Below are positions 62,460 to 64,000 of a DNA stretch of 64,000 bases, in pieces (position 1 is the first letter of the stretch; the number at the start of each line of letters is the position of its first letter). The notes under the pieces are model-generated. The model was not told the origin of the DNA, did no database searches, and worked only from the letters and a program-made list of their open reading frames with translations. The translations under genes were made by a program, and so were the position numbers. Source of the stretch: Scytonematopsis contorta HA4267-MV1 (lineage in GTDB: Bacteria > Cyanobacteriota > Cyanobacteriia > Cyanobacteriales > Nostocaceae); assembly GCA_019359035.1 (NCBI GenBank), contig JAHHIC010000066.1:310001-374000 (forward strand), read 5' to 3'.

Positions 62460-63395
62460 ATGAATGAATTTATAGCAACATACGGTTCTTTAATAGTCGC
62501 AATGGTATTAGGAGCATTAATGGGATTATCCTTATACTTACCATTAATGGCAGGACAATTATCCCTAGCAAGTCCCGGCTTCTACGCATTAGGTGGATAT
62601 ACAGCCGCAATTCTTTCCACCAAAGTTTTTCCTTCCAGCAGTGGCTCATTCCCCGTCCCTTTTTTACTACTAGAAATGTTAATAGCTGGTGTAATTTCTG
62701 GCTTATTAGGGCTAGCAGTAGGAATACCAGCTTTAAGACTAAAAGGAATATATTTAGCCATCGCAACAATTGCCTTCGTAGAAGTATTAAGAGTTGTATG
62801 CCTAAACTTAGAAATTACAGGTGGTGCAGTGGGAATTTTTGGTATACCTCAACCATTTGATACATCTATTGGATATTTATGGATTGCTTTACCATTACTA
62901 ATAATTAGTATGGTTCTGTTTTACCGCTTAGAACGCATTCGAGTCGGTAGAGCATTTATAGCTATTCGCGAAGATGAACTAGCTGCAGGAGCAATGGGGA
63001 TTAACCCAACATATTACAAAGTTTTAGCATTTACTCTCGGAGCAATTTTAGCAGGAATGATTGGTGCTATTAGTGCCCATTTTTTGAATACTTGGAACAC
63101 TCGTCAAGGTACTTTTGACGCTAGTATAGTCTACTTGACATTTGTACTGATTGGTGGTTCTAAAACTTTTTTAGGCTCTGTTGTAGGAGGAATGGTTTTT
63201 ACTGCTTTACCAGAAGTATTAAGAGGCTTAGCTGACACAGGTGGTTTACCTATCTGGTTAGGAAACTTTTTGCGCGACGGAAGACTAATTATTTTTGGAA
63301 TACTGATAGTCATCGGTACAATTTTCTTCCCTCAAGGTTTAGTAACTCCTGATTTATTTAAAAAATTTTCTAAAAAAAATTATAAGGCAAAATAA
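62460..63395 (+). CDS. Branched-chain amino acid ABC transporter permease (LivM type)
   Basis: A 311-residue permease: SLYLPLMAGQLSLASPGFYA, GIPALRLKGIYLAIATIAFV, EDELAAGAMGINPTYYKVLA, TFVLIGGSKTFLGSVVGGMV. I chose ATG 62460; the frame from 62442 begins inside a dispersed repeat. Pairs with the LivH-type protein in the membrane. Confidence 0.93.
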   Translation: MNEFIATYGSLIVAMVLGALMGLSLYLPLMAGQLSLASPGFYALGGYTAAILSTKVFPSSSGSFPVPFLLLEMLIAGVISGLLGLAVGIPALRLKGIYLAIATIAFVEVLRVVCLNLEITGGAVGIFGIPQPFDTSIGYLWIALPLLIISMVLFYRLERIRVGRAFIAIREDELAAGAMGINPTYYKVLAFTLGAILAGMIGAISAHFLNTWNTRQGTFDASIVYLTFVLIGGSKTFLGSVVGGMVFTALPEVLRGLADTGGLPIWLGNFLRDGRLIIFGILIVIGTIFFPQGLVTPDLFKKFSKKNYKAK

Positions 63396-63414
63396 TAATT
63401 GTAGTTTTATCAAT

Positions 63415-63567
63415 TGTAGTGCGAGCGTCTCGCTCGCGTTTTGCTGATTAAATACCCAATAGCGAGCAAGATGCTCGCACTATCCAATAGCGAGCAAGAT
63501 GCTCGCACTACCCAATAGCGAGCAAGATGCTCGCACTACCCAATAGCGAGCAAGATGCTCGCACTAC
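63415..63567. repeat. 28-bp tandem array of a dispersed GCGAGCAAGATGCTCGC palindrome
   Basis: The unit AATAGCGAGCAAGATGCTCG, CACTACCC starts at 63459, 63487, 63515 and 63543, exactly 28 bp apart, after a lead copy GCGAGCGTCTCGCTCGC. It lies between livM and livG within one operon. There are no spacers, so it is not a CRISPR. Confidence 0.9.
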
Positions 63568-63584
63568 AAATAATTATACGAATT

Positions 63585-64000
63585 ATGTCGGAAAATATTA
63601 CTGATTCTCAGCCAAACATAGTACTAGAAGCAAAAAACCTGACTCGACGTTTTGGTGGACTAGTCGCAGTAAACAATGTCTCATTTACTGTATATAAAGA
63701 CGAAATATTTGGACTTATCGGTCCCAACGGAGCAGGGAAAACAACCCTATTTAATTTGATTACAGGGTTTATTCCTCCATCTAGCGGAAATTTACTTTAT
63801 CAAGGCAAAGAAATTTCCCAAAAACCATCTCATAAAATAGCAGCTTTAGGCATTGCTCGTACATTTCAAAATATTCGCTTATTTGGAGAAATATCAGCAT
63901 TAGAAAACGTTATCATCGGACGCCATTTACATACTAATAGCAGTATGATAAAAGGATTATTCGCTATACCTCCCGCTCCTGATGAAGAACAGAAAACTAA
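63585..64000 (+). CDS. Branched-chain amino acid ABC transporter ATPase (LivG type), cut by the right edge
   Basis: 138 codons seen from ATG 63585. Walker A is GLIGPNGAGKTTLFNLITGF, and LTRRFGGLVAVNNVSF before it and GIARTFQNIRLFGEISALEN (Q loop) after it are typical of LivG. The signature and Walker B lie beyond the window. Same direction as livK-livH-livM. Confidence 0.93.
   Translation, partial: MSENITDSQPNIVLEAKNLTRRFGGLVAVNNVSFTVYKDEIFGLIGPNGAGKTTLFNLITGFIPPSSGNLLYQGKEISQKPSHKIAALGIARTFQNIRLFGEISALENVIIGRHLHTNSSMIKGLFAIPPAPDEEQKT

Noticed and set aside
63415-63567. Possible CRISPR array
   Set aside because: The 28-bp units are contiguous with no variable spacers, and they match a dispersed palindromic repeat.

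Overview
The window is chromosomal DNA of a filamentous, probably heterocyst-forming cyanobacterium (Nostocales). The evidence is the sigC-furA-(peptidoglycan-binding gene) block in the Anabaena/Nostoc order, a carboxysome-type BMC shell protein, cobN, the acsF/heme oxygenase/hemN low-oxygen tetrapyrrole genes, a NuiA-like protein, an xisI remnant, and abundant heptameric STRR repeats (AATTACC, GGGGAGT, GTCAACA types). The DNA is AT-rich, loosely packed, and full of dispersed repeats and decayed genes. No genus can be assigned from this alone.

Layout. 1-6.5 kb: a divergent pair of AAA-like ATPase genes, two genes broken by apparent one-base losses in A runs, a 66-bp tandem array and tRNA-Pro(CGG). 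6.7-11.5 kb: lipA, gpsA, sigC and furA. 11.6-18.9 kb: a peptidoglycan-binding protein convergent with furA, cobN carrying three in-frame STRR insertions, and a GAF histidine kinase carrying one. 19-22.9 kb: a BMC shell protein, then a type IV toxin-antitoxin pair (AbiEi/AbiEii-like) and an Old Yellow Enzyme, with two copies of one composite repeat bracketing the last three. 23-27 kb: a proline-rich membrane protein, a Tat-type phosphoesterase and a Septu-like ATPase/HNH pair.

27-49 kb is an ion-homeostasis region. It holds a Zn/Cd P-type ATPase behind an SmtB-type operator, cbiMNQO behind a cobalamin riboswitch, and a copper set (copZ-like, copA-like, a small membrane protein, merR) with MerR-type operators. 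It continues with a fluoride riboswitch upstream of a Kef-type antiporter and a CLC-F-like channel, two MFS carriers (one NreB/NrsD-like with a histidine-rich tail), PAP2 and polysaccharide deacetylase genes, and a GIY-YIG nuclease-domain protein. Several genes here are visibly truncated.

49-55 kb: parDE, decayed fragments, and a low-oxygen tetrapyrrole cluster (acsF divergent from a LURP-one-like gene, heme oxygenase and hemN). 55-64 kb: two solute-binding proteins, an orphan NuiA-like protein, a GNAT enzyme, and a branched-chain amino acid ABC operon (livK-livH-livM-livG) that runs off the right edge.

The most distinctive signals are repeats that interact with genes: STRR heptamers translated inside cobN and a kinase, a 30-bp palindrome translated inside copA, a MITE-like family whose nested hairpins differ between copies with compensating changes and which supplies the end of the Zn-ATPase reading frame, and the duplicated composite element around the AbiE pair. 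The fluoride riboswitch makes the Kef/CLC pair a probable fluoride-resistance operon.
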